A stretch of DNA of 28,078 nt from a virus. The translations under genes and the position numbers were made by a program. Of this stretch, positions 7,966 through 14,935 are shown one piece after another. Numbering within the stretch: position 1 is the stretch's first letter; each line of letters starts with the position of its first letter. Location of the stretch: the IMG/VR virus record IMGVR_UViG_3300044729_002364, positions 1 through 28,078 of that record. One strand, 5' to 3'. Below the pieces are notes generated by a model. The model saw nothing but the letters and a program-made list of their open reading frames with translations. It ran no database searches and was not told where the DNA came from.

Positions 7966-8661
7966 TTACCCTTGGCTGCGAGCAGCAGCGCTCGCTTCAG
8001 CCTTCAGCTTAGCAGCTAAATCAGGATCTTCCTGCTGTATGGCGATGCGTGCGGTCACGTTTCCACCAGGAAGCCACGGATTAGTGACAATGCCGCCACC
8101 AGGATCGGCAGGAGCGCCCGTAGCCGGCCTGGAGCCCATGCCACCGCTACCGCCTTGGGGCTTGAACAGATAGGCGTACTGAGGGTTTTTGCGGAGCTTG
8201 CCGGCAAGGTCGGCGATAACAACCTCTAAGCCATCAATAACTGCAATAGTTTTGCCGTTCTTGTCTTGAACAAGAGAATGTAGCAATGCCCATGCGTGCT
8301 CGGGATGGAACACTTCGGCGGCATTAAAGACAGCAAGAAAATCAGCACGCTTACGATCTTCGACGCGCTTAGCGTCTGCCTCCGCAATGGCCTTGTCCTT
8401 TTCTTCGTTTTGCTTTCGCAAGGCTTCAATGTTTTGGTTTGCCTGTTTTAGCAGCTCCTGAAACTCGCCTTTTTGCTCCATCTCTTTTCTTTGGCGCTCT
8501 GTTTCTTTGTCTCTTAGCTCCTTAAGTTCGTCGGCTACTTTTTTCTTTTCAGTTAAAATTGTCTCCTTGTTGCCATTTACAGCAGCCAGTTGCTGCCTGA
8601 GGTCTTCGGCTTCTGCGGCCTTGCGTTGCAATTCTGCAATTTGTTCAGCAGTGAGTTCCAT
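7966..8661 (-). CDS. Scaffolding protein
   Basis: 231 residues. The first 110 residues are almost pure charged coiled coil (MELTAEQIAELQRKAAEAED, later KKKVADELKELRDKETERQR). A Gly/Pro-rich linker follows, then a C-terminal segment NPWLPGGNVTARIAIQQEDP with DLAAKLKAEA. That 'NP.....N.T.....DP.LA..LK.EA' tail is a recurrent feature of small-phage scaffolding proteins, where the C-terminus contacts the coat. It lies directly upstream of the capsid gene. Expressed from the minus arm of the bidirectional promoter at 8678-8694. No protease domain is visible. Confidence 0.8.
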   Translation of the reverse strand: MELTAEQIAELQRKAAEAEDLRQQLAAVNGNKETILTEKKKVADELKELRDKETERQRKEMEQKGEFQELLKQANQNIEALRKQNEEKDKAIAEADAKRVEDRKRADFLAVFNAAEVFHPEHAWALLHSLVQDKNGKTIAVIDGLEVVIADLAGKLRKNPQYAYLFKPQGGSGGMGSRPATGAPADPGGGIVTNPWLPGGNVTARIAIQQEDPDLAAKLKAEASAAARSQG

Positions 8662-8677
8662 GGCCTGATTGGTGGAT

Positions 8678-8694
8678 GCGCTATACTGTAGCGC
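8678..8694. promoter_or_regulatory. Overlapping divergent promoter with palindromic core
   Basis: Inverted repeat GCGCTA/TAGCGC around a 5 nt centre. Plus strand reads TATACT (8682-8687), 27 nt before the ATG at 8714; minus strand reads TACAGT (8685-8690), 24 nt before the ATG at 8661. The two -10 boxes overlap, so polymerase could occupy only one direction at a time. Inferred from sequence; no -35 is obvious for either. Confidence 0.5.
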
Positions 8695-8713
8695 GTAACC
8701 GATTCATTGCACC

Positions 8714-9043
8714 ATGGCAACAGCCGCCCCGACTCCAGCCCCTGCGGCAAAGCCCAGCGTTCCGGCCCCTGCGGTTGTCGCGCCCGTGGCTCTTGCATTT
8801 GATCCAGACAGTGAGATCGCACAGCTCAAGGCCGAAATAGCGCGGCTTCGGTCGCCTTCCGAGAACCCACCGGCAGACGAAAACAAGCCGACTGGCCCCG
8901 AGACGATTGACATGGCCGGCCTTGTGCTTCGGAAGACCGTTGATACGGACGGAAAATGCAAGACCGAAGTGTTGAAAAAGCCGATGATTGATCGTGAGTC
9001 GATTCGGGCCACTAAGGCCGTTCAGCGTGAGTCTGGCTTCTGA
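8714..9043 (+). CDS. Reversed single-gene cassette between portal and scaffold (moron-like), unknown function
   Basis: 109 residues. N-terminus is Ala/Pro-rich and probably disordered (MATAAPTPAPAAKPSVPAPA), followed by a short coiled coil SEIAQLKAEIARLRS, an acidic Pro-rich linker and a more compact C-terminal half (TIDMAGLVLRKTVDTDGKCK, RESIRATKAVQRESGF). No family recognised. It is the only plus-strand gene inside the virion block and has its own promoter (8682-8687) and its own terminator (9059-9120), the arrangement of a moron. Short ORFs on the opposite strand here lack such signals. Start context is ACCATGG. Confidence 0.7.
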   Translation: MATAAPTPAPAAKPSVPAPAVVAPVALAFDPDSEIAQLKAEIARLRSPSENPPADENKPTGPETIDMAGLVLRKTVDTDGKCKTEVLKKPMIDRESIRATKAVQRESGF

Positions 9044-9058
9044 TCGCAGCGCCTAACT

Positions 9059-9120
9059 GAAACCCCCACTTGACATCAAGCTGAACTGCTGCATGTAGCG
9101 GTTCAGGGGGTTTCTTTGTG
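9059..9120 (+). terminator. Branched (three-way-junction) terminator
   Basis: Outer stem GAAACCCC (9059-9066) pairs with GGGGTTTC (9107-9114) and encloses two adjacent hairpins: CTTG-ACAT-CAAG (9069-9080) and a 10 bp stem starting CTGAAC, with one U-G pair (9081-9106). The downstream sequence TTTCTTTGTGTTTTC is T-rich. It lies between the convergent 8714-9043 gene and the portal gene, and probably ends the plus-strand transcript; the minus direction lacks a T-tract. Confidence 0.65.
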
Positions 9121-9123
9121 TTT

Positions 9124-10623
9124 TCACGCACTGCCAGCGCCTGCTTTTCGATTAGCTCCAGAAGGCGGGAGCGAGCGTCCTGATCCTGCGGCACCATTGG
9201 CGTTCTGCGCTTTTTGCTGTTCAAGCATAACACGTTCTGCCTCTTTTTTCAATTCTTTAACGGCTTCACCTAGCTTAACTAGGTCCACGTCCTCAGGTAT
9301 CCATTCGCCTTGGGATAGGATGCGAAGGAATAGCTCAGTTGTGATCTGGCCATTGGCTTCTATGTCGGCCAGTACGCTCACATCTTGTCCTAGCAAGCGA
9401 TAGAAGTCAAAGTCTTTGTCGATAACAACCCTAGGTGGTTCTATGCTTCTGTATTCTGCCGCCATTCTAAATGCTTCATTAAGCGCAGCCTGCGTTTCAG
9501 TAGCAGCCACTGATAGCACGCAGTTGGCCTGCTGGTGGTCAATGCGCTTTGCGTCGGCACTTTCGGCTACATGCTTCTGGCCTAGCAGTTTTGTGACGCC
9601 AAGATGCGAGATTTCATTCTCCAGGCGATCAAGTAAAGCTGCTTGCGCCGCAAAGGAACCGGCGTCACACTGGACCCAGTACGCTTTACTGCCGATATTC
9701 ATTCTGATGGCATAATTCTGCCCCGTAATCGCCTCGTTGCCATCGTATTCTTCCAGTACCAGCAAGCCAATAGCAGCGATATGCAACGAATGCAGAAGGT
9801 CTGCTAGGCGCCGGTAGTGAGCGATATTTAGGTGCGCAACGTCAGCCAATGGGGGAGTAGCACATAAATAGCCCTCTTTTTCAGCATAAATATGCACTAA
9901 AGGAATATAGTCGAGAGGAGTGAACCCAATATCACCTATTGTTTTATTCGACTCAAACACTTCGTAAGCGCCAGGGACAAGAACGCGAGCAACAAAAACG
10001 TACTCTTCCCCGTAGGCGCCTTTAGCAACTTTGCGCTCTTCCTGATAGCGAAACATTGTTAGCTTTGCGCCAGGATCGTCACTTTCTCGCCGGCTACCTA
10101 AATACTGCCATGGATCAACCGGCACGAAGTATGGGCGCAGTGGTTCGATTTGATCGTTGCCGGATTGCGCTTCGCGCCTCTCCGCGTCAACGATTATCGA
10201 CGACATGCCATAAGTAAGCGCAACTTCTAGCCGCTTTAGAGCGAACAGGTCCAATGAAGTACCGTCGCCATCAACATCTTTCCTAAACTCCTCTTCCCAA
10301 TATGGATCACCGCCTTCTAGTTTAATCATCTTACGCATGACCATGCCGGCTGCGTTATGAATTAAGCGCTTTGTGAACGGCGCCAAAACAGAAAGATTAA
10401 CGCGAGTCTTCCATGGGTCGGTTTTAGTTTTGGGATCTTCCTGCTCTCTTGGTTCACGCGGCAGGTAGATATGTGCATTTGCGTGTAAATACTCAGTCCC
10501 CTTTGTGACGGCTTGCATTATTTCCCACTTTTGCTGCATTCGCCTATTTATGTCGTCCATATAAAATGGACTATCTACGTCTATGTAGTTTGGCAGCGAT
10601 ATTTTTCTGGTTGTTAGGTTCAT
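9124..10623 (-). CDS. Portal protein (DUF4055-type)
   Basis: 499 residues, a usual length for portals. Seen: N-terminal RRMQQKWEIMQAVTKGTEYL, the segment DPWKTRVNLSVLAPFTKRLI followed by VMRKMIKLEGG, the central PLADVAHLNIAHYRRLADLL helix, and QAALNEAFRMAAEYRSIEPP near the C-terminal crown; the 'pLaDvAhLNiaHyr..aDllh' segment is a hallmark of DUF4055 portals. The last 40 residues are Gln/Asn/Gly-rich and likely disordered. Portals form the dodecameric DNA entry ring and bind terminase. Divergent from terL; a weak -10 (TAGGCT, 10645-10650 minus) may serve it. The terminal position upstream of scaffold and capsid is canonical. Confidence 0.85.
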   Translation of the reverse strand: MNLTTRKISLPNYIDVDSPFYMDDINRRMQQKWEIMQAVTKGTEYLHANAHIYLPREPREQEDPKTKTDPWKTRVNLSVLAPFTKRLIHNAAGMVMRKMIKLEGGDPYWEEEFRKDVDGDGTSLDLFALKRLEVALTYGMSSIIVDAERREAQSGNDQIEPLRPYFVPVDPWQYLGSRRESDDPGAKLTMFRYQEERKVAKGAYGEEYVFVARVLVPGAYEVFESNKTIGDIGFTPLDYIPLVHIYAEKEGYLCATPPLADVAHLNIAHYRRLADLLHSLHIAAIGLLVLEEYDGNEAITGQNYAIRMNIGSKAYWVQCDAGSFAAQAALLDRLENEISHLGVTKLLGQKHVAESADAKRIDHQQANCVLSVAATETQAALNEAFRMAAEYRSIEPPRVVIDKDFDFYRLLGQDVSVLADIEANGQITTELFLRILSQGEWIPEDVDLVKLGEAVKELKKEAERVMLEQQKAQNANGAAGSGRSLPPSGANRKAGAGSA

Positions 10624-10644
10624 TGCGGCAAAGCGTTTCCGGTC

Positions 10645-10695
10645 AGCCTAGCCTGCCGGCGCCAGGATGCACGGGTTACAGTCGGTGGATAAGAT
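10645..10695. promoter_or_regulatory. Divergent promoter region between portal and terL
   Basis: The 81 bp between the two divergent starts holds TAAGAT on the plus strand (10690-10695), 9 nt before the terL ATG, and TAGGCT on the minus strand (10645-10650), 21 nt before the portal ATG. If the plus box is used, the terL transcript would have almost no leader. Weak matches; no -35 seen. Confidence 0.3.
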
Positions 10696-10704
10696 CGAGT
10701 CTCC

Positions 10705-12078
10705 ATGGCGACAGCTACTGCCCCCACGGGACTTCGCCCAAGTGGCGACATTGTAGTAGGCAAAAACCGGCTTTCTCTGCGGCCAATGCAGGGGATGATT
10801 TTTAATGATCGACGCCGTTTTCGTGTTGTCTTAGCTGGCCGGCGTGGTGGAAAGACGGTGCTAGGGGCAATCGAAATGCTGCGCGGCGCTAGTGAGCGCA
10901 AGGGCAATTACTATTATGTTGCGCCAACGTATCGGATGGCAAAAGAGATCGCTTGGGATACTTACAAGAGTATTATTCCAGAACGCTGGATAAGAAAGAA
11001 AAACGAATCAAACCTTAGAATAGACTTGATTAACGGATCTTGCATCTACCTTAAGGGTTCTGAAGATCCAGACGCTTTGCGCGGTCCTGCACTAAGCGGA
11101 GTAAATTTAGACGAATGCGCTTTTCAGACGGAATATACATGGAGATCAGTTGTCCGTCCTGCACTTTCTGACCGCAACGGCTGGGCGCTCTTTACTACCA
11201 CTCCCTCGCCTGAGGGCACCGCAGGTTGGTTCTACGAAACAATCTTGCTTTTGAAAAATGCTGATATGGCCGATCCTGGCCTAGAAAGGCTTGACCCTAA
11301 GCAATGGTCATTATATGAGTACACATCCTTGCAAGGCGGCAACATTCCAGCAGCCGAAATTGCGGAAGCCAGAAAAACGCTAGCGCCTGAAGTGTTCGAG
11401 CGCGAGTACGAAGCAAGGATACTATCAAATACGGGTCTTGTGGTGTCGTGTTTTTCGATGGATAATATCGACTCAACGATTGAGGACGATCCAAGGTTGC
11501 CGCTATATGTTGGAATGGACTTTAACAACGATCCGCTTACTGCTATTTGCGCAAACATTATTAAGGTAAACGGCAGAGCTGTAGAATTGCGAATTTTTAA
11601 TGAACTGAACCTAAAGGGCGCCAATACATGGGACATGGCAGACGTGCTAATTGATCTATATGGTGGCGAATGCTGGGCAAGCGAAGACGCGGATACTCGC
11701 CGCCGCATTATTGCTTGTCCTGATCCAACCGGCAAAAGAAAGCAAACGTCTGGCGTTGGCGTTAGCGATCACCAGATTCTTAGGAAGGCCGGAATTACCG
11801 TTTTTGCCCCTGAAGCGCCCTATAACACCGCTGACAAGATTCGATCTGTGAACGCAGCATTGCGTACCGCAGACGGGGAAGTGCATACCAAGATCCATCC
11901 ACGTTGCCGGGAGCTGACAAAGTCATTCCGCACACTTGGTTACGCCGAAGGCACAAGAATGCCAAACAAGAAACTTGGCGTCGATCATGCTTTCGACGCC
12001 TTCGGCTATTTATGTCTGGGCAAATTTAACCTTGCAAAAGGCGAATCGGGTACTGTTACTACCCACAGAGTCTACTAA
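10705..12078 (+). CDS. terL: Terminase large subunit
   Basis: 457 residues. N-terminal packaging ATPase: Walker A AGRRGGKT (about residues 44-51), adenine-side segment YYYVAPTYRMAKEIAW, Walker B-like LSGVNLDECAF with catalytic Glu, and motif III FTTTPSPEGTAGWFYE. C-terminal RNase H-like nuclease: first Asp in LYVGMDFNNDP, later ACPDPTGKRKQTS and the final Asp in GVDHAFDAFGYL. It translocates DNA into the procapsid and cuts genome ends. Unlike most phages, terL is not in line with portal but divergent from it, and no small subunit lies directly upstream; a candidate is encoded at 17749-18324. Start ATG is in CTCCATGGCG context without Shine-Dalgarno. Confidence 0.95.
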   Translation: MATATAPTGLRPSGDIVVGKNRLSLRPMQGMIFNDRRRFRVVLAGRRGGKTVLGAIEMLRGASERKGNYYYVAPTYRMAKEIAWDTYKSIIPERWIRKKNESNLRIDLINGSCIYLKGSEDPDALRGPALSGVNLDECAFQTEYTWRSVVRPALSDRNGWALFTTTPSPEGTAGWFYETILLLKNADMADPGLERLDPKQWSLYEYTSLQGGNIPAAEIAEARKTLAPEVFEREYEARILSNTGLVVSCFSMDNIDSTIEDDPRLPLYVGMDFNNDPLTAICANIIKVNGRAVELRIFNELNLKGANTWDMADVLIDLYGGECWASEDADTRRRIIACPDPTGKRKQTSGVGVSDHQILRKAGITVFAPEAPYNTADKIRSVNAALRTADGEVHTKIHPRCRELTKSFRTLGYAEGTRMPNKKLGVDHAFDAFGYLCLGKFNLAKGESGTVTTHRVY

Positions 12079-12129
12079 TTCTCTATATTTTGCCTTTTTC
12101 TGGCGATTCTGGCGGTGGTAGTCGAGCAA

Positions 12130-12149
12130 TTGGCCCCCGCCTCGGCCAA
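12130..12149. terminator. Stem-loop between convergent terL and dNMP kinase genes
   Basis: Inverted repeat TTGGCC/GGCCAA with an 8 nt GC-rich loop in the 79 bp between the two convergent stop codons. There is no proper T-tract on either strand, so it is a weak or factor-assisted terminator at best. Confidence 0.3.
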
Positions 12150-12157
12150 GAAAACCG

Positions 12158-12691
12158 CTAGCCAGCGTAGTAGCCTTTGGAGGAAAAAAGATTTTGAAGT
12201 TTGCCTACAAACGAGTCCAAGTTTTTTTCAGGTCCATGGTTATCGCAATAAAGTTCAGCGTCGTAGATGGTCAGCTCCATCGAATCCTCGCTTTCCAGGG
12301 GCTTGCGCTGCCGTGCGTCAACCCAAATAACGCAATCAAATAATCTAGCTTTGCGGCAAGCGTTAAATTCGTCTCGCCTTCGCATCCCAACGTACATATC
12401 GTAACCACGCTCAAGCATGGTTCGAGCCGTTCGTGTTTTGTCAGGGGTATTGTAAGCGGAGATTAAATCTGCCCATGTTTTTCGATGATTAACTCTATCC
12501 GCAAACATTTCCTCAAAAGTGTGGTAGCGGTCACGGCCCCACGTTGGCCAAATACATTCTTGCCCGACAAAAACTGAAGAAGAGGTAAACGCCAGGTCCA
12601 TTCTGTCGCGGATTTTTTCAGCAAGGGTATCCTTGCCGTGACGCGCATGGCCGATAATAAGCAATTTAGGCTTGCGGCGTGAAGGATTCAT
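12158..12691 (-). CDS. Deoxynucleoside monophosphate kinase-like P-loop protein
   Basis: 177 residues from ATG 12691 (MNPSRRKPKLLIIGHARHGK); a longer in-frame form would overlap the upstream gene and is not preferred. P-loop IIGHARHGKDTLA matches the GxxxxGKD Walker A of T4 gp1-like/adenylate-kinase-like phage kinases, which phosphorylate dNMPs to feed replication. Later MYVGMRRRDEFNACRKARLF and DCVIWVDARQRKPLES give the LID-like Arg cluster and a strand ending in VDA. It lies 4 nt after dCTP deaminase, so the two form a nucleotide metabolism pair. Substrate range cannot be read from sequence; a DNA-modification precursor role is also possible. Confidence 0.7.
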   Translation of the reverse strand: MNPSRRKPKLLIIGHARHGKDTLAEKIRDRMDLAFTSSSVFVGQECIWPTWGRDRYHTFEEMFADRVNHRKTWADLISAYNTPDKTRTARTMLERGYDMYVGMRRRDEFNACRKARLFDCVIWVDARQRKPLESEDSMELTIYDAELYCDNHGPEKNLDSFVGKLQNLFSSKGYYAG

Positions 12692-12695
12692 AACT

Positions 12696-13211
12696 TTAAC
12701 CCTTTGATGGGGTAACGATTGCATTGTTATTGTACCTGCCGGTGACGGCGTAAGAGAGCCTAGGTTCGGAATCCATCGTAGAAAACTTCATCTGCCCGAT
12801 TTTGAGCCCTGGATAAATGCCTATCGGCCAAAGCTGGCGAACGTTTAGAAGCTCAAGCGTTAAGCGCGAGCCGTGCCAGCCGGGATCGCAAAAACCAGCC
12901 ATCAAATGCTGTAATCCACTTCTGGCGCGAGAGGATTTAAGGATAAATTGGCCTTCTAAGTCGTTGGGAATGTTGAAGATTGGGTCAGTTTCAACCAGGA
13001 AGAACTGTCCTGGCACTATGAGATAAGGATTTTCTTCTGTGTATTTAGCGATTGAAACTAGCACCATTTCTGGGCTTTCTGCTGATTCGATCATAATGTT
13101 GCTGCCCAAGCGCAAGTCAAGCGATGCCGGGTTGACCAGCGCAGGATCATACGGAGTGACCATGCCAGCCATGCAGCGTTTGTGGATCTGCCAGTCAACA
13201 AGAGTGCCCAT
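12696..13211 (-). CDS. dcd: dCTP deaminase / dUTPase-family protein
   Basis: 171 residues. Family signatures in order: SLDLRLG near residue 30, LKSSRARSGLQHLMAGFCDP about residues 91-110 (equivalent of the GKSSLARLGL...DPG motif with catalytic Ser/Arg), and WHGSRLTLELLN containing the catalytic Glu. dCTP deaminase converts dCTP to dUTP, feeding dTTP synthesis; bifunctional members also hydrolyse dUTP. MPGLKIGQ-like segment (YPGLKIGQMKFSTMDSEP) matches the conserved C-terminal strand. First gene of a two-gene unit with the dNMP kinase; promoter TAGAAT at 13235-13240. Which of mono- or bifunctional type it is cannot be told by eye. Confidence 0.85.
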   Translation of the reverse strand: MGTLVDWQIHKRCMAGMVTPYDPALVNPASLDLRLGSNIMIESAESPEMVLVSIAKYTEENPYLIVPGQFFLVETDPIFNIPNDLEGQFILKSSRARSGLQHLMAGFCDPGWHGSRLTLELLNVRQLWPIGIYPGLKIGQMKFSTMDSEPRLSYAVTGRYNNNAIVTPSKG

Positions 13212-13234
13212 GGTGCGTTGATTGTTGCAGTGTC

Positions 13235-13274
13235 ATTCTATCACGTTGCTTGCCGGCAAGGGATGAGCTATGAT
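13235..13274. promoter_or_regulatory. Symmetric divergent promoters around a 12 bp palindrome
   Basis: Minus-strand -10 TAGAAT (13235-13240) serves dcd; plus-strand -10 TATGAT (13269-13274) serves the 13281 gene. Between them lies the perfect palindrome CTTGCCGGCAAG (13249-13260), whose centre is exactly 14.5 bp from the near edge of each -10. It would cover the -35 region of both promoters and looks like a shared operator. Confidence 0.5.
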
Positions 13275-13280
13275 TGAGCC

Positions 13281-13448
13281 ATGGAACGCCCCCGCGAGTT
13301 CACGATGGTCCGGCACAACGGCGAGATTGGCTGGAAACTGCCATATTCCTACAAACTGTTACCATCTTCTGCAACGGCTGGCGTTGTTGTCGTGGACCCC
13401 AAGGGGATTACGCGACTTGTTGCTCGCAAAACGCTGACGCTGCGATGA
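13281..13448 (+). CDS. Small protein of unknown function, probably leaderless mRNA
   Basis: 55 residues, beginning MERPREFTMVRHNGEIGWKL and ending VVVVDPKGITRLVARKTLTL plus R. No family recognised; the pattern of short strands with VVVVD suggests a small beta protein. ATG at 13281 lies 6 nt after a good -10 (TATGAT 13269-13274), so transcription should begin at or within a base or two of the A of the ATG, giving a leaderless message. The next gene begins 15 nt downstream and has its own -10. Too short for ordinary length cut-offs, but promoter placement and start context CCATGG support it. Confidence 0.55.
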   Translation: MERPREFTMVRHNGEIGWKLPYSYKLLPSSATAGVVVVDPKGITRLVARKTLTLR

Positions 13449-13451
13449 TTG

Positions 13452-13460
13452 TGCTATGAT
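13452..13460 (+). promoter_or_regulatory. Extended -10 at the start of the 13463 gene
   Basis: TGCTATGAT immediately followed by TG and ATG (13463). A transcript from this box would start just at or inside the start codon region, so it may give a leaderless message or feed the downstream peptidase gene. Confidence 0.4.
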
Positions 13461-13462
13461 TG

Positions 13463-13756
13463 ATGGGTAATCAGCAGGAAACGACCTTGGAACTCACGCC
13501 AGATGCAGTGCGCGCTTTTAATGAGATAATAAAGGCGCTGCACAGCTTTGCGCAAAACCCTGACATAAACTGTCGAAAGCCTTCAGTTGATCTTGAACCT
13601 CGGCGCGAAGTTGATAGGCTGCGCACTGCTGACATTCTTCAGGCAATGACCATGCGCAATGCTACTGATCAAGCTATTCCCGAAGAGTGGATGGACGAAT
13701 TAGACGATCTTGTTTGGCGTGAGCGTGATAGACTGGCCGCTGACGCTGGAAGCTGA
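13463..13756 (+). CDS. Small acidic helical protein, unknown
   Basis: 97 residues from ATG 13463 (a TTG three bases upstream is in frame). Content is charged and helical: LTPDAVRAFNEIIKALHSFA, then DLEPRREVDRLRTADILQAM and PEEWMDELDDLVWRERDRLA. No family recognised. It ends 2 nt before the C39-like peptidase gene (TGACCATG), so the two are co-translated and may act together, for instance as an accessory or lysis-timing protein, which is only a guess from position. Confidence 0.65.
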   Translation: MGNQQETTLELTPDAVRAFNEIIKALHSFAQNPDINCRKPSVDLEPRREVDRLRTADILQAMTMRNATDQAIPEEWMDELDDLVWRERDRLAADAGS

Positions 13757-13758
13757 CC

Positions 13759-14298
13759 ATGACCGCAACTTCGCCCAGGTTCCCCAATCCTCTTGATGTC
13801 AAGTGGCAGTCTCAAAACGATAACGCCAGTGGCCGTGGCTACCGGGAGTGCTTCAGCTCTAGCTGCGCCATGCTGGCCATGTTTCATGGCAAGATTGCCA
13901 ACGACGACGCCTACAACCGGATTCGTCGGCAATTTGGTGACACAACGGACGTAACGGCACAGCTCAGGGCATTGCAGTCACTAGGTTTACGCCCTTATTT
14001 TACGAAAAATGGCAAGCTGGCAGACATTGAAGCCGAGATTGACGCCGGCAATCCAGCCGCTGTGGCATGGCTGCACGAAGGGCCAGTGTCGGCTCCGATT
14101 GGTGGTGGTCACTGGTCGGTAATTGTGGGTTACACAGCCACCCACTGGATTCACAATGATCCGAACGGTGAAGCGCTGTTAGTCAGTGGTGGTTACACAG
14201 GTAATCGAAACGGATACAGGCTTGCGTACAGCCGGAAAAACTGGAATCCTCGGTGGCAGGAAGGCGGGGAAGCCTGGATGCTTACTTGTAAGCCTTGA
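13759..14298 (+). CDS. C39-like cysteine peptidase, candidate endolysin
   Basis: 179 residues. N-terminal QSQNDNASGRGYRECFSSSC contains the probable catalytic Cys in the 'CFSSSCAMLAMF' helix; GGGHWSVIVGYT carries the His and HNDPNGEALL the Asp/Asn, the Cys-His-Asp order of papain-like C39-type peptidases. C-terminus YSRKNWNPRWQEGGEAWML is a conserved tail in the phage versions I know, which are often encoded near lysis or tail genes of cyanobacterial phages. A peptidoglycan-cleaving role at lysis is the likeliest; no signal peptide, transmembrane helix or cell-wall-binding repeat is seen. Preceded by two small plus-strand genes and followed by two more. Confidence 0.7.
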   Translation: MTATSPRFPNPLDVKWQSQNDNASGRGYRECFSSSCAMLAMFHGKIANDDAYNRIRRQFGDTTDVTAQLRALQSLGLRPYFTKNGKLADIEAEIDAGNPAAVAWLHEGPVSAPIGGGHWSVIVGYTATHWIHNDPNGEALLVSGGYTGNRNGYRLAYSRKNWNPRWQEGGEAWMLTCKP

Positions 14299-14304
14299 TT
14301 TATG

Positions 14305-14313
14305 TGCTAGAAT
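14305..14313 (+). promoter_or_regulatory. Extended -10 promoter upstream of the 14341 gene
   Basis: TGCTAGAAT, 27 nt before the ATG at 14341. Immediately upstream, overlapping the peptidase stop, is a GCTTAC-TT-GTAAGC inverted repeat (14280-14293). No -35 is visible. Confidence 0.5.
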
Positions 14314-14340
14314 CAAACTGTCCCAACTCAACGGACCACC

Positions 14341-14655
14341 ATGGCAAAGCCTTACAGCTACAACCAAATCAACCCTGTGGCGATGTTCCGCGCCTTGGGC
14401 GACGTAGCTGAGCGTTTCCCGTGCGTCGCGTTTAACCTTCAAAGTACAACTGATTTTGATTTTCTACATTCGTTTGGTGTACCCGATCAACTGGTGAATT
14501 CTGGTATTGACTGCACCGCTACTTTCCGTTTCCTTTTGGATCAACCGGCCATGCGGTTGGCATTAGGTGCTGCCTACAAGCAACACAGCGGGAATGATGC
14601 TCCATTCCTTTCAAATCCAGAGCGTGAGGCCGTTGATTCGGGTCGCTGCCCATGA
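14341..14655 (+). CDS. Unknown protein, 104 residues
   Basis: Begins MAKPYSYNQINPVAMFRALG; the rest mixes helices (LVNSGIDCTATFRFLLDQPA, MRLALGAAYKQHS) with short loops. No family recognised, no membrane segment. Its leader CAACTCAACGGACCACCATGG is nearly repeated before the next gene (14702), suggesting a reused translation start region. Promoter at 14305-14313. It is part of the plus-strand cluster that contains the C39-like peptidase, so a role in lysis or host interaction is possible but unproven. Confidence 0.65.
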   Translation: MAKPYSYNQINPVAMFRALGDVAERFPCVAFNLQSTTDFDFLHSFGVPDQLVNSGIDCTATFRFLLDQPAMRLALGAAYKQHSGNDAPFLSNPEREAVDSGRCP

Positions 14656-14701
14656 TTGACGCCACCCGGCTTCCGATGACCACCCAACCCAACAGACCAC
14701 C

Positions 14702-14935
14702 ATGGATGAAGTTCTAACGCCAAAGCCTCAGCAGGATGTTCACCCGGACCCCGAAGAGGATCTAATGCAAAGGATTCTTGCTGAGTGCATGAAGACTGAT
14801 CTTTCTGCTGTACATGCTGCTGGTACGTGCCACGCTGTTGGCGTGCTACTTTTGGCGCAGGCTTACAATTTGACACAGAGAGAAGAAGTGCAGCCCCTGC
14901 CGCTTGGGGATGACATTGAGTTTATTGAGCCATAA
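14702..14935 (+). CDS. Unknown acidic protein, 77 residues
   Basis: MDEVLTPKPQQDVHPDPEED is acidic and Pro-rich; then a helix LMQRILAECMKTDLSAVHAA and GTCHAVGVLLLAQAYNLTQR, a moderately hydrophobic helix; the end GDDIEFIEP is acidic. No family recognised. The start has the ACCACCATGG leader shared with 14341. The gene is the last of the plus-strand unit and is followed 25 nt later by an intrinsic terminator. Confidence 0.6.
   Translation: MDEVLTPKPQQDVHPDPEEDLMQRILAECMKTDLSAVHAAGTCHAVGVLLLAQAYNLTQREEVQPLPLGDDIEFIEP

Noticed and set aside
6990-8012. 340-residue plus-strand ORF opposite the capsid gene
   Set aside because: Its frame mirrors the capsid coding strand, with no start signals; the minus-strand capsid and scaffold genes explain the region.
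9012-9233. 73-residue minus-strand ORF
   Set aside because: It overlaps the portal gene out of frame and spans the branched terminator.
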